From the NCBI GenBank assembly GCA_002943765.1, contig PQWQ01000035.1:1-64000 (forward strand): a DNA stretch of 64,000 nt, given 5' to 3'. A program made the translations under genes and the position numbers. The notes under the pieces are model-generated. The model made no database searches. It was not told the DNA's origin and was given only the letters and a program-made list of their open reading frames with translations. The DNA is from Psoroptes ovis (taxonomy: Eukaryota; Arthropoda; Arachnida; Sarcoptiformes; Psoroptidae). This document shows positions 26,632-40,213 of the stretch, piece by piece (the first letter of the stretch is position 1; each line of letters begins with the position of its first letter).

Positions 26632-27467
26632 ACTTTCATTCATTTCATTTTCATTTTATTTATTACTTATTAAGTAAGAAATTCAATGCGTCTTAACATT
26701 ATCTAATTTGTTCATAAGTTTATCACATGGAAAATTTTTCCTTCCATAAAAAAATGATGAAGACTATTGTTATTGTTGGATTGAATTGAATAATGGTAAT
26801 CGATTTCTTTTTATTCGCATTGAATTCAATACAAAAAAAATATTGAGCAAAAAATATTCGAGGATTTTTCCTCATAAAAAATGAAAGGCTATAAGTTTCG
26901 TCGTTGTTCATCTTAATACATTGATTCACCATATTGCATTTATCAATAATGAACACAAAGATGTTTCAAATAAGATGTTTCAACAGAAAATAATTCCAAG
27001 AAGTTTCAAATATTTTTTTCAAAATTTCAACACATTTAAATTGCTAAACCATTGATTCATAAATTTCTATGTGAACTGATACAAAACAAAATGAAAATGC
27101 TTATTTATTATGTATTCAATACATTTTATTGCATTCAATTCAATTCAAATGAATTGAATCGAATACAACTTTGACCATTCGATTCGAATGTTCACGATTA
27201 TTTTGAATTATCAGTAATAACAATAAGCTCAATAATAACAAGGATCCAACAATGCTCATAACAAAGTCATAACTTTTCATTCTCCGTGATCAATTAGAAA
27301 ATGATGGATTGTTTTTTGTATTGGATTGGATTGAATTGAATTGAAATTAAAATGATATTATCATAATGAGGTTCAATTTAAAATGATGATGGTAAACAGC
27401 AGCAGCAGCAGCCAAGATCTAACAGCCAAGATCCATCCAGCAGACATTTGTTCTGAAGCAAATTATA

Positions 27468-27549
27468 TTAGGTTGTCCGATATGTTCTTGCCGATTTTTC
27501 CAATGATTTTCTACAATATGATCGGCAGAAATTTTCCGGACTGTCTAAT
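27468..27549. mobile_element. Family-1 MITE, hairpin type
   Basis: TTAGGTTGTCCGATATGTTC to TTTCCGGACTGTCTAA, next to a short CAG run at 27400. Confidence 0.88.
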
Positions 27550-29021
27550 ATTTCTTCGACAATTCTAAAAAATGAATCTTTGAATGGTCAATGACATTAA
27601 ATATGTGCCGATTATATCATGTTGAGCACAGAAATGATCACGAATTCTTTAATGAAATGTGACATCCACAAATGATTTTGAACGAAAAAATATGAAAAAC
27701 CTTGGCTTTGATAAATGTCTGTGTGTGCTTGCAAGCAACGAAGCATCAGTCCACACCCGCCGCCAAAACATAGCAAATAACCTTTTAATATCTGTCTAAT
27801 TACTATTACAATTGAAACAATTGAATTGAATTTCTCCCAAAAAAAGTTGGGTGGTCAAATCAATCAATCAATCAGAGCACAATCGATTTTGTGAAACAAA
27901 ATCAAGAATTTTAATTATATTTCAACTTAACAATATATTGTTTTATGCACACCAAAACAATATATTGAAGCATTCATAGAATGTATTGATTAATAATGAG
28001 GGAAAATTAATTAATTAATTAATTAAATCATTTTTTCTAAAAATCAAAATATGAAATGAAAATACAATGATCATCGAACCAATGATGTTGATGTGTCAAT
28101 TGTTTATGTAGTAAATTGACAAGGTTGTTGAAGGTTGTTGAAGGTTTTTTTTACATATATTCACATGAAGGATAAACATATGTTGTTTTCTCATTCAGTC
28201 CATAAATTTGAACACCTTTAAACGCCTTTCACAAAATAATAATAATTGATGATATTATTATTATTATTATTATGATATTCACACAGGTTATTGATTCAAA
28301 GTAGATTCAAAGATGATAATTTCAAAGTTGAACGGAAGCCTGAATTACAAAATTACAAAATCATCAATCTTTCAATCAACGATTTCAACGGGTTAAACAC
28401 ATAATTTAACAAAAATCAAATGTTGAAAATGAATGGTTTCCACACACAGGAGAAAATCCAACAATCGGTTTAGACATTTATTAAGACAAGTAAATATTAA
28501 TCTTGACATTCAAATTGTAGTGCCAGCACATTCAAAGAAGTTTATATTTCAATTTTGAATAATTTTGAAAATCGAAAAAAATTCATCAAAAAATCAAAAA
28601 TTGAATGAAAAATGCTTCAAAGAGAAATTTGCATTTCAAAGGTCATAGATTTTCAATTTTTTTTCAAATTTTCAAATGTGTTACAATTGTTATTATCATA
28701 GCAGATGATGAAAGCAGACATATATTTCAATATGCATTGAAAATCAACGAGAAAAGAGACAAATCAATTGAAATTCTGAAATTTGAAATTTCTATGGTAT
28801 TTCCGCATTATTGTTTGCTTCAGTAATGATTTGATAATGATGGTTTTTTTACGGTTTCAATTATTGATCTATCTATCTATCCATCTATCGATTGATCGAT
28901 ATTTGAAATAATTGAAATTAATCAAAGAAAAAAACCAGAGAAAATTTCGTGGAAAATTTGCTTTTTGACAAATTTTTGTCTATTTTTTTGGCCAAATTTT
29001 TCAATTTAAAAATGGAAATTA

Positions 29022-29103
29022 TTAGGCAAGTCCGGAAAGTTCATGCCGGTTACATCGTAGCGAATCATTGGAAAATCGACAAGAACTTTTTGGACAGCCT
29101 AAA
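29022..29103. mobile_element. Family-1 MITE, hairpin type, diverged
   Basis: TTAGGCAAGTCCGGAAAGTT to CTTTTTGGACAGCCTAA. An open frame reads through it, but that frame is not a gene. Confidence 0.85.
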
Positions 29104-29877
29104 TATTTTCAATTTTTCCACTTGTCAATTTTTTCGACTTGTCAATGATATGATGAAAAATTTTTGGCCATTCAAAAATGATACTGAAAAATTTTTAATT
29201 ATGGCCACATGGCAGGCAGTTGGATATGGATACATTTTGACCTTTTTGTTTCACAAATAAGTTTCTCTTAAAAATTTAAACAAATAGGCACACAAGCACT
29301 GTAATTTTCATTGAATCGTTGTTAATGATCGAATAATACATGTGTGCTAGTTTGTGATTAGTTACAATGTTTAACTGCGAAAATAATGATATCAAATTAC
29401 GACGACAAGTGACAAGTACTTTACGTAAAAAGAAATCAATTTTGCCACTCTTGTAAAGGGTTATCGTTTGATTAAGCCCTGATGAATTGATTGATTTTGT
29501 TCCACTGTTGGTTCGCTTGTTCGCTTGATTGATTTATTTCGGTTTTGTTCATTTTGATCGAAAATTCAATCACTTTTTGTTTCAATTTGCTCGATATATA
29601 AGATCACAGATCTTGGAATATGAATTTTTACGGAACAAAAAACATTTAAATCATACGGAACAAATGAAATTTCTTGCATCATTCACCAACTGATTCAAAG
29701 AAATTTTAATTTAATGGATCTAAAATTGAAATTGAAATTGAAAAACCGTTGAAACAAACAAACAGACAAACATTTTCATTGTATTATTTTATGTCTAAAT
29801 ATTAATATAAATAAATAAACATGTTACGATTGTTTTTGTGTGTTTTCAGAACAGAAAATGAATAAAGTTTATTTTAA

Positions 29878-29961
29878 TAGGTTGTCCGTAAAGTTCTGGC
29901 CGATTTTCATGAACAACTTCGATTGATTAAGCCGAATAAACTTTTCGGACAATCACCTAAT
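29878..29961. mobile_element. Family-1 MITE, asymmetric type
   Basis: TAGGTTGTCCGTAAAGTTCT to CTTTTCGGACAATCACCTAA; the right end has a small insertion. Confidence 0.88.
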
Positions 29962-30490
29962 ATTTTTTTTAAGCAATTCGTCGAAATTATTTGTAAACAA
30001 AAACAATGACACACAGGCAGACATAAACATACTAATTGTGCCGGAAAAATTATATGGAAAAATCTTAAAATTTTATAGAAAATATGTTTTTTTCATTTAT
30101 GATTTTATGATTTTTTTCAACAATTATTGGTTTCGAAAAAAAAACATTTTGGAAAACAATGTAAAAAATAATGATTAAAATAATAATGACAACCATTCAA
30201 TGATAATAATAATATCTTACCAAACGATTGATTATAATACAAAACGTACGTATTTGTCGATTATTATTATATAATGATAATCAACAATTGTTAGTCATCA
30301 AATAACAATAAAATGTACACACAAACACTGAAATTTACTGCAGTTCCGGATTGTCTTACTATAACCATTATCATTGTTTAACTCTTTACATTATTCTATT
30401 TTTATTTTTATTTTATTGTATTTGATTGAAAATCATATGATAATAATAATAATAATGATGATAATCGTCATATTATCATCATTGTTTTTT

Positions 30491-30542
30491 TCAAACGATC
30501 AATGGTCAGTCACTAAAAGGTGGTTGGCCATTGATCGTTTGA
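30491..30542. repeat. Inverted repeat, 18-bp arms
   Basis: TCAAACGATCAATGGTCA pairs with TGGCCATTGATCGTTTGA (one mismatch) around a 16-base loop. It matches neither MITE family. Confidence 0.75.
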
Positions 30543-31503
30543 AATGAATGACATATGTTGTCTTAATCATCAAATGACATTTTGGTTTCATCTCAAATTT
30601 TGGCCCTGCCATTTTAATGCATTTTAAATGAATTATTTTCAAATTTTAATTTCGTTTAGAAAAATGCCAAATTATTAAATAATGATGATTTCAACCGAAA
30701 TAATATGGAAACCATTAAACGGATTTCATGATGGCAAAAAAAAAATTATGAATCGATTATTGTTTCCCATATATTTTTAGCTAGGTCCATAGATCATATC
30801 ATGTGAACATTTAAATTTTTTGAAAAAATTTAAAATACTTTCAAACATTGAAATTAAATGCAATGAATGAATCGTGCATGAAAATTCAATTTAAGAAAAA
30901 TTCAAAAATCTTGAATACTTGATGAAATTTATGAACAAGAAACAAATAAGATGTTTTCCTTTCATTTTTATTTTATTAATTATCATCATGTATATTCATG
31001 TGAGCGAATACGATTTTTACGAATTTTTCCAAAATAATAATGTTTAGACAGGTTAAATATATTTTTTTTTTTTTTTGATACATGCAATGTAATCGTGTAA
31101 ATCACGAATAGTTGCATTTGCTTTGAATGAGTAAAAATAATGTTAAATTCATATTTATTGAAATGAATTTTTTTTATTCGTCCTTTAATCAATCAATTGA
31201 TTTGATCAAAATTGAATATGAAAATGTGAAAATGTAAAGATCTATACCTGCTAAATTTTTGTTGTTAATTTACAAGATGATTTCCTGTAATTCGTCTCCT
31301 GTGTACATTCATTCGGATAATTTACATAATCATCAATACAGCATTAAATGATGCGTCTATTTTATGCGGATTCAATCTTTCAATTTTTCAAATCTTTGAA
31401 ATTTTGTATTACTTTGTATTCGTGCATCATTGTCGATCGTACATATTTGATAATATGTATATTTGGATACACTTATTTTACACTATATTCGTCATTGACA
31501 TCC

Positions 31504-31562
31504 AAAAAATCGCAAAATAATTAGACAAAATTGACATTTGTCTAATTATTTTGCGATTTTTT
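31504..31562. repeat. Perfect inverted repeat, 26-bp arms, 7-base loop
   Basis: AAAAAATCGCAAAATAATTA continuing to GACAAA is followed by ATTGACA and then the exact reverse complement. No mismatch was seen, which suggests a recent insertion or selection. It shares no sequence with the two MITE families. Confidence 0.9.
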
Positions 31563-32191
31563 GCCAAAAAAAATACTTGTCAAAAATCGTATTATTGAAT
31601 CGTCATATCTGCTAATTGTTCATTGTATATTTTGTATTTAATTAATCGTAATTAATTAATTAATTTTTTTTGAATAATTAAATAAAACATGTAAATGAAA
31701 AACTATAGCTTCAAGGCATTAGGCATATATTTTTTAAAGGTTAATTAATATTCATTTTTTTGAATTTTATTTTTTCCCCAAAAATTCAATATCAATCATC
31801 ATCATCATTTGGTTAATTTTAAATATTGAATGAATATTGCTGTTTGTATTTGAAATTTTTTGGCTGATTTTCTCTATTCCCTTTAATCAAATTTCAATCA
31901 ATTATTATTGTTTTTGATATTTTTTTTTCCTGCAGAAAATTACAATTTTCTTAGAATTTTTTCTATGGGTTTTTCCCCATTTAAAGCCATATCCAATAAG
32001 TCGATGTATGGTATGATTCAAGGTTGGCGACGGAGAAAATCGAAGAAAGTAGCAAAATGAATTATTTTGAAATTTCACTATAGTTACAATGCTATATAAT
32101 GGATGGCGCAAATATTTCCAATTTTTGATATTTTTTCAAATTTCAAATTTTTTAAAGTTATAACTTTCAATTTTTCTCTTCAATCGAAATA

Positions 32192-32269
32192 TTAGGTTGT
32201 CCAAAAAGTTTTTGCCGATTTTTCTATGATTTTTTACGATATAACCGACAAAAACTTTACAACCTAATA
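32192..32269. mobile_element. Family-1 MITE, hairpin type, small deletion
   Basis: TTAGGTTGTCCAAAAAGTTT to CTTTACAACCTAA; the right arm lacks the TCGGAC stretch, so the ends no longer pair fully. Confidence 0.88.
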
Positions 32270-33569
32270 TTATATTCATATAATGATGAAGAATTGAGAA
32301 AAATGAACTTAAAATCTAATAACCATTGGTGAAAAATCACCATTGGTTACAAAGGCGGAAAATTTTTCGTATTAGGTTATTATGATAATCGAAAAATATT
32401 ATGAAAATTGCTTATGCAGACAAATACAACAATGAATGGTTGGCAATCATTTTTTTGATTTTTCAAAAAAATGTCGGACAGGTAAAAAAACAAGTTAATG
32501 TAATGTAATATAATATGTTAAATACACAAATAAGATTCACAAGCAAGCAATAATAATGGCCACTCAAATAATGGTCAACTGGTCATGGTCGACCTTTTAA
32601 TCTTTCGCATTAATCAACACACATACAAATAAACACAACAAAACTAAATTCTGACTTGAATTTGAAATTTACATGCGTGCTTCACATTCATTTGAATGTA
32701 TTATCATCATTAATTACACATTGGGCATTGTCCGAAAATGATTTTGATGAATTTAATTTGGCAAATTTCAATGCAGGTTATAGTTTTTGAAAATATCTGG
32801 TTTTACATGATGAAATATTATTAAATTCACCATGAAATGAAACTTTTCAACGCTGAAATTTCGTCCAAAATTTGTCAAAATAATCAACTTGAATTAAACT
32901 ATTGAACCGTGAATATATTTCAAAAAATTTCAAAACCAAGCATATCAACATATCAATAGACTTGCCATAAATGCAGCAATATCCTCAAACACACTCTGTG
33001 TCTGTATCTGTTATTCACAAATTTATGAAATTTGAATTTTGTTTGTGAAAGTTTTCAAAGATAATTTTTTTGAATTAATCACATTTCTAATACTTGTGCA
33101 CTTGTTATTTTGTACTTGTCACAGCTCGACAAATTAACTGTGTAAAGTCTGATATATCTAAAATAGTGAAAATAAATAAATAAACAAATATTTATCAGCA
33201 TTCAATCAGCAGCATTTGTCAATCATTATTATTGGCGTCTATTCGAGATAATTGGCAAAATTGGTAGACTTTTAATTTTCTCAAATATCAATTCGTCAAA
33301 ACGAACACATGTAATTATAGTCTTTGAAATTGTCATTATGTTTTCATTGTTTTCATTTATTTATTCATTCATTTTGTAAATAATTTTCACCATTGATTTT
33401 AATTGAAATTTTCATTCAGGTTTTTCTTGTTTTTTTCGTTCTTCAGTGCAGGTTTAAATTGATTTGAATTGATTTGTTTTCTTGCAGAAACCTTTGAACA
33501 ATTGTTCAATCATTAGGCTTCAGCCATTTCAACCATTGTCTCTTCACTTGAAAGTTTTCATTTTCATAA

Positions 33570-33593
33570 TTTTTTTTTTTTTTTTTTTTTTTT
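33570..33593. repeat. Poly(T) tract, 24 T
   Basis: Uninterrupted T run 80 bases upstream of the catalase start codon. Confidence 0.9.
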
Positions 33594-33671
33594 GGGGTTC
33601 AAATCATCACTGAGATTCCATCACTGCTGTGGAACAAACCAAGACATTAATTCATCAAATATTTCTTCAAA

Positions 33672-36571
33672 ATGGCCGCCAAAGATTTTGCTGCTGAACA
33701 ATTGATACGAATGAAGCGGATGACTTTATCGGATAGGGTATGTCGAATTTTTCGCTTAATTCATTTAATCATTTCACCTTTGAATTTTTTTTGATCAATT
33801 TTCCACTGTTCCAAATTAATATTTGGGTCAAAATTGGGGTTATTAATATTTTCCAAAATTGTTTTTCGCTTCATGAATTTTATTTATTTCAATTATATAA
33901 GCAATAATATTTGTTTGTTATATTTTAAATTGTACCAATTATCAAAGAACCATTATACTATAACCATGACAACCATTGGGTTATAGTTTTTATACATTCA
34001 GAATTGAAACTAGTTAAAAAAATGTTCAAAAACAGTTCCAGGATCGAAATAATTTTATTCCATATAAAATAAGGGGAATAACAAAGTCCCAAATTTATTG
34101 AATAGGAATGATCGATTGATCTGTTATTTGTATTCGAATAATAAGCTGGGACTGATTATTTATTTTTTTCATTCATTTTTATGCTTTGATTCTGTGAATC
34201 TCTGACAATATAGGAAACAATGGATGACGATAGTGGACAAACACCGGTTAATATGACAACAACATGGGGAAAACCGATTTATGATTTAAAAAATTCATTA
34301 ACCATTGGCCCAAGAGGACCAATACTGTTACAAGATGTACAATTTCTCGAACATTTAGCTCATTTTGATCGTGAACGTATACCGGAACGAGTGGTGCATG
34401 CAAAAGGTGCCGGTGCATTCGGTTATTTTGAAGTGACCAGTGATGAGATACAAAAATATTGTAAAGCAAAATTATTTGATTCGATTGGTAAGCGTACACC
34501 GGTTGCTGTTCGTTTTTCAACCGTTGGTGGTGAATCTGGTTCTGCCGACACCGTTCGGGATCCACGTGGTTTTGCTATTAAATTCTACACTGAACAAGGA
34601 AATTGGGATATGGTCGGTAATAATACACCGATATTTTTCATACGTGATCCAATTTTATTTCCATCATTTATTCATACACAAAAACGTAATCCACAAACAA
34701 ACCTTAAAGATGCGAATATGATTTGGGATTTTTTCGCATTGGTTCCATCCACTACTCATCAATTTATGATTCTTTATTCGGATCGCGGTATACCTGATGG
34801 TTATCGTCATATGAATGGTTATGGTTCACATACATTTAAATTAATCAATGAAAATGGTGAAGCATTTTATACGAAATTTCATTTTAAAACACAACAAGGT
34901 ATTAAAAATTTGTCGGTCGAAAAAGCAACACAATTGGCTGGTTTGTATATTTATTTATTTATTTATTGATTTGTTAATTATTTTAATTAAATAATTTTTT
35001 TTAATAGGTGAAGACCCTGATTATGCTACACGTGATCTTTACAATGCTATTGAAAGTGGAGATTATCCAAAATGGAAATTTTATGTACAAATAATGACAT
35101 TTGAACAAGCGAAAACATTTAAATTCAATCCATTTGATTTGACTAAAGTATGGTCACATAAAGAATATCCATTGATCGAAGTCGGTGATTTAGTATTGAA
35201 TCGTAATCCACAAAATTATTTTGCTGAAATTGAACAAATTGCATTTTGTCCAGCTAATTTGGTGCCCGGTATTGAACCATCACCTGATCGTATGTTGCTT
35301 GGACGTATGTTTTCCTATACAGATACACAACGGCATCGGTATGTATTTTTTTTAAAATAATTTTGGAAATCGCTTTGGGCTAATAATCACTGTTTATCAA
35401 AGACTTGGAGCAAATTTCCACCAATTACCAGTAAATCGACCAAAATGTCCATTAATTAATCCAACCATTCGTGATGGACCATATTGTTATGATGATAATT
35501 TCGGTGGCCAACCAAATTATTGGCCAAATTCATTTTCAAATTGGAAAACTGATCAATGTCATCGTGATCATTGTGATCAGCTGGAAAATATGGAACAAAT
35601 TGATCGTTATGATAATAATAATGAAGATAATTTTGAACAAGCGGCAGATTTTTGGACAAATGTACTGAACGATGAGGAACGTGAACGATTAGTTGATAAT
35701 ATTGCCGATCATTTGCGGCAAGCAGAATCGTTCATACAAGAGAGGGCTGTCAAAAATTTTGATCAAGTACACAGTGATTTAGGTGATAAATTACGTACAC
35801 GTCTTAATCTTATAAAAGTAAATATTTTAAACAAAAATTGATTAATTTGCTTTGTGTGTAATTAGTGCTGTGATTAATTAATGCTTTGTTTTTTGTGTTT
35901 TGCATATGTTTTTAGTGATATATCATTTGATTTGATTTGTTTGCTTCATAATCGCTTTAACTATAATCTTTGACAATTGAAAAACAATTACTTATGACTA
36001 AACAAATGATTTGCTTTTCTTATTTTTCCATATGTATTTAAATGTAAACATCATGATTATTGTTTTATTTGATTGTCTACAGTAGAACAATGATGATGAT
36101 CAAAACATTGTTGTCGATGAACAAACATTCAAATCGAAACGACATCAAAAACAATATTTCCATAATTTCTTTAATAATTTTAATACAAATAATACAAATA
36201 ACAATAGCCACAACAACAACAATAATGATAATCGAATACAAACATTAGTGAATTTGGCACGGCTGCTGTTTACAACTAAATCAATGTGTCAACAAATTAA
36301 TTGTTCGCCAACATTAGCAGCAGATGGTGGTGGTAATGGTGCTGGTGGTGGTCAAGGTGGTGGTGGCGAACAGCGAACAAATCAATTCATAAAACAACAA
36401 GCAACAAATATTGCTACAAATGTAGCCAAATCAATGATACAATCAGCATTATGTGGTGGTGATCATCACAATAATAATTTAAACAATACTAATCAAAATA
36501 ATCGACAACAGCAACAACAGCAGCAAAATACTAACAATAAATTTAATATTCAAAGATTTTTTTCCAATTAA
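33672..36571 (+). CDS. Cat: Catalase, with optional C-terminal extension
   Basis: Exons 33672-33737, 34214-34940, 35008-35338 and 35403-35817 encode 513 residues of clade-III-type animal catalase, which splits hydrogen peroxide. All key residues are present: catalytic His84 (VVHAKGAGAFGYF), Asn near 158 (GNNTPIFFIRDP), heme ligand Tyr368 (RMFSYTDTQRHR), plus ADTVRDPRGFA and NGYGSHTFKL. Length is normal for the family (about 505-527). The fourth exon donor (AAA|GTAAAT) leads to an acceptor reading CTACAGTAG. Splicing after CAG gives TAG at once, ending the protein at residue 513. Splicing after TAG opens 161 more codons (36086-36571), rich in Asn/Gln and Gly, with a TLVNLARLLFTTKSMCQQ helix-like block and no stop until 36571. 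Retaining the intron would add only seven residues (stop at 35841). None of the three ends is a canonical SKL peroxisomal signal. No signal peptide. Confidence 0.93.
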
Positions 36572-36826
36572 CCTTTTAAAAATTCCTGAAATATTCCTTT
36601 GTAATCAATTTCAATGTGCTTTCCATGTATTTCAATGAAACACTGTTCGCTAATCATTTTCATTTCATTTTGTAGGCAAAATTTTGAAGGAAACTAAGCA
36701 AATACATCTCTGACAATTCAATTCAATTCAATTGTTCAATGGACATACGAAAAATTCATAATGAATAAATACAAATTGAAAATTTTAAAAATGTATCACA
36801 CAAATTTGAATTTTTCAATTATTCAA

Positions 36827-36908
36827 TTAAGTTGTACGAAAAGTTTTTGCCGATTATATCGTAGGCAATAATGAGAAAATCGGCAAGAATTTATCGGACA
36901 ATCTAATA
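36827..36908. mobile_element. Family-1 MITE, hairpin type
   Basis: TTAAGTTGTACGAAAAGTTT to TTTATCGGACAATCTAA, about 255 bases past the extended catalase stop, so probably in or near its 3' UTR. Confidence 0.88.
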
Positions 36909-38253
36909 AATTTCTTATATCAATTCATGTATTTGAATTTTTTTCTGCTGCAATTTTTTCCAAGGATCTTTAAAGTTCATGTTGATGTTCGGATGAATTT
37001 TCACTAATTAAAATTCATTTGATTCACTATTATTCAATGATAAATTTGAATTCAGCGAATAACAGCAGAAAACGGCAGTGGAAAATGAATTTTAATGGAT
37101 TTTTCTGAATGGATATTGTTTAATTGCTTTTTACAATGTATACATTGAACAATGTTGTTTCTCAAGAACAAATTTTTCAAATATGAATAATAACAATATA
37201 AATTGATTAAATTGAAATGATAAGAAAGTAGCAATACATTTGATAGGTTTGGGAGATTTTTTTTTTTATTGATTTGCCACGTACAAAAATTGAATAAATT
37301 TTAAGTTGAATAAGTAAAAAGCTATAATCCTAGAAGTATATTGAAAGTATTCATTCATATTTCACTTGAATTGATGCAGAATCGAGAATTTTTATCAGGA
37401 ATTGCGATAGTGAATAATATATTAATGAATTTATTTATTCATTCACTTAGCTCATCATTATTTTCAACTATGAATAGATGCAACAACAAATGCATTTTAC
37501 TCATTGGCATCTTTGCATTTTGCCAACCAAGAAGTGTCTGCCATAAACAATAATGGTTTTCAAATAATGATGATGATGATGTTCATTTATTGACCATCGA
37601 ATAATCAAATTATCAAGGTAATCACTATCAATATATTTTGAAAAATACATAAAATATTTTCAAATGAATCATTTTCATTAATTTGCCATCAAATCACCTG
37701 TGAAAATCAACATTTTGATGTGTTTTTCTTATTTTAAAAATAATTCTTTTTAAAATATTGTTCAATTCAATGAATTTCAAATCAACCTTTTCATATCACA
37801 GCAGCACTAATTTCAAAGGTCACATTATCACATTATCAATTGTCTTAATGATTAAGGTAATGACTTCGCATTTGAAAACATCCAATAAAATAAAGCTTAA
37901 TGACCATATAAGAAAATGATGTCAAATCAAATTTTGAATTTATCTGATATCTCTGATTTGTAACACAGGTGTCCATCTGGCCATCTTTGTTTTAAAACTA
38001 ACAATTGAAGCAAAGCTATTCAACAAGTTTAAGGCCGAAAAAAACTACATATATCAGTAGCGATCAATCTATTTGAAAATTATCTATGACAAATTATCTT
38101 TATTCACCACAAACAAACAAATGATGCCTTCAACAAATACAACGCCTTCAATCCTGTTGAATGTGTTTTCAAACCATTTTCAGCCATTATTACTTGTATC
38201 GAATTTATGTGTGTGTGTATAAACTGCAACAAATGTATTTGAATGTGTAATTA

Positions 38254-38372
38254 CAGAGTTTAAAGTTTTAATTCGTAGTTTTAAAGTTAATTTTCGTAGT
38301 TTTGAATGAAATTTTAAATTGTAAAATTACGAAATACAATTTCAAAACTATGAATTGAAACTTTAAACCTTG
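38254..38372. mobile_element. Family-2 MITE, 119 bp
   Basis: TA-flanked CAGAGTTTAAAG ... CTTTAAACCTTG; same length and internal order as the copy at 16348. Confidence 0.88.
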
Positions 38373-40213
38373 TATTATCATCATATATACAAACATTCAT
38401 TTCATTAATCATTTCATTTTTTTTTGTAATTTATAATAATGGTAATAATGATGATAGTCATTAATACACATTCATTTAATAACATACATTAAATTTCAAT
38501 TGAATCGTTCTTGATCGAATGCATCATCTTCAAAAATACCTCTTTTTTTGAAGCCCATTTGCTTGCTTCTTCTTCAAATTATCATCTTCCATCATCAATA
38601 TACGCTTTTTAAAGGTATATACCTCTGTTTCATATACCTATCTATCGTTTATTAATTAAAAATCTGCCAACAACATATCTTCGACTACCTTTCGAATACA
38701 CAAATAATCATCACGAGTGATCATTTATTCATTTTATTTATTCATTTTGAATCAATACAATTGAATTCATCGTCTTTGAATTATTGATCGTTCAATCGGC
38801 CAACAACAACAGCAACAATAGCGCATCAATTCCATCATATGATAGTTGTGTCTTAAAAAATTTTAAAAATTTCAAATGACATTTTCATCTTAAAAAATTG
38901 AAAAAAATATTTTTGTCAATGTGTTTGTCTGTTTGTGTGTTCAAATATCATATTTAGACATCTTTATTTCATATTCATGATTGATGCACTTTAATCCTTT
39001 CAAATTTATTGTAAAATCTTCCGGTATTTTGTTTGTCAACAAGTTTTACATCAAAAATTGTCCTCATAAATAACAATAATCCTCGGAATTTTGGCCATAA
39101 AAAAAGCCATAAGCTTGTTGAATTCGACTGAAATTTACGCGCGTACTCAATAAATCATAATCAACGTATTAGTACGTCATTTACATCATTGCATCACCAA
39201 AATTACCGGCACTTGTTGAATAAGCATTTTTTTAATTTTTTTAAAATTCCACTTGCAAAATCTCTAAAATCTTTGAAAATATGTAAAAGGTTCGTTCGTT
39301 GTAATAATAAAATTTACATTTGATCATTTATATTCAATCGAAAGCTGTTGAAAGTAAAATTTGAATTCAAAAATTTCTAAGAGAAATCTTTGAACATCAA
39401 AAATTTACATCAAATTTTATATCATTGTATCAATGTTCCAGTTTCTCTCTCCTATTAAATCATATTTGATATTGAATGATATTTTCATAGTTTTATAATA
39501 ATGAAAAATATCAATATTTTAATTCAATGTGAAATATTTCAAAATATATAAAAACATCTATTCAAATTGAATAGAAAAAAATGAATTTTTGAAAATATTT
39601 TCAAACATCAAATGTAAGACAATATTTTTCAAAGAAAATCTTTAATCAAAAGAAAGTCTTCGACCATTAGTCAATACATTTAAAAATTATTTTTGAAAAA
39701 TTCATTGTCATTTCATTCATTTGTAGATTGATTGATTTGCGCAAATTTCTCTGATTCGAATAATTTGCCTTGAATAATCAATAATTAATTCAATAATTTA
39801 AGACTCCACGTAATTGCAGCCTATTTATTCAGATTAATTCAATATTTTAATGATATTTCAACTTTTGAATAATTCTCATATGTGAAAATTCGAATCGTTC
39901 AAACCTTTCATGTGATTTCTTATTTTCACATATGAATTTATATCCATAGAAATTAATAATTAAAAACAATTAATTATTTGAATTTGTTGACCGAATCAAC
40001 CGAAAGGTAAGTGAACCATATCAATAACATTATATTTGAAATGCATTCATTTCAAAATTATAAATTCATTTACATTAAATTATGACATGAATTCGGTCAT
40101 TCGAAATTGTCATTGTTATGTGAGAGATTATTCAACAAGAGAAGCAAGATGATGACCGTCAATAGTTTTGACTGGAAAACAAACAAAATGGTTTGAAATT
40201 TTCCAAAATGTTC

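Larger units (their letters stand above)
20468..33671. other. 13-kb gene-free, MITE-rich interval
   Basis: No coding exon could be supported on either strand. The interval holds ten of the window's 18 family-1 MITEs, one family-2 MITE, two other hairpins, a GATGAT microsatellite near 21584 and (GT)n tracts. Open frames here (for example 20599-20922 and 28949-29260) overlap repeats or are AT-driven. It separates the divergent 5' ends of the receptor (minus) and catalase (plus), so it may hold their regulatory DNA and unseen 5' UTR exons. Confidence 0.55.
36572..40213. other. Intergenic between catalase and DPP4-like gene
   Basis: No coding exon recognised. Contains one family-1 MITE (36827), one family-2 MITE (38254) and, at the right end, the 15/16-bp tandem array. 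Open frames at 37052 and 37341 are short and featureless. Confidence 0.55.

Noticed and set aside
28949..29260. 103-codon plus-strand frame
   Set aside because: It reads through a family-1 MITE and has no known domain.
34248..34565. Antisense frame in catalase
   Set aside because: It lies wholly inside a conserved catalase exon and has no domain of its own.
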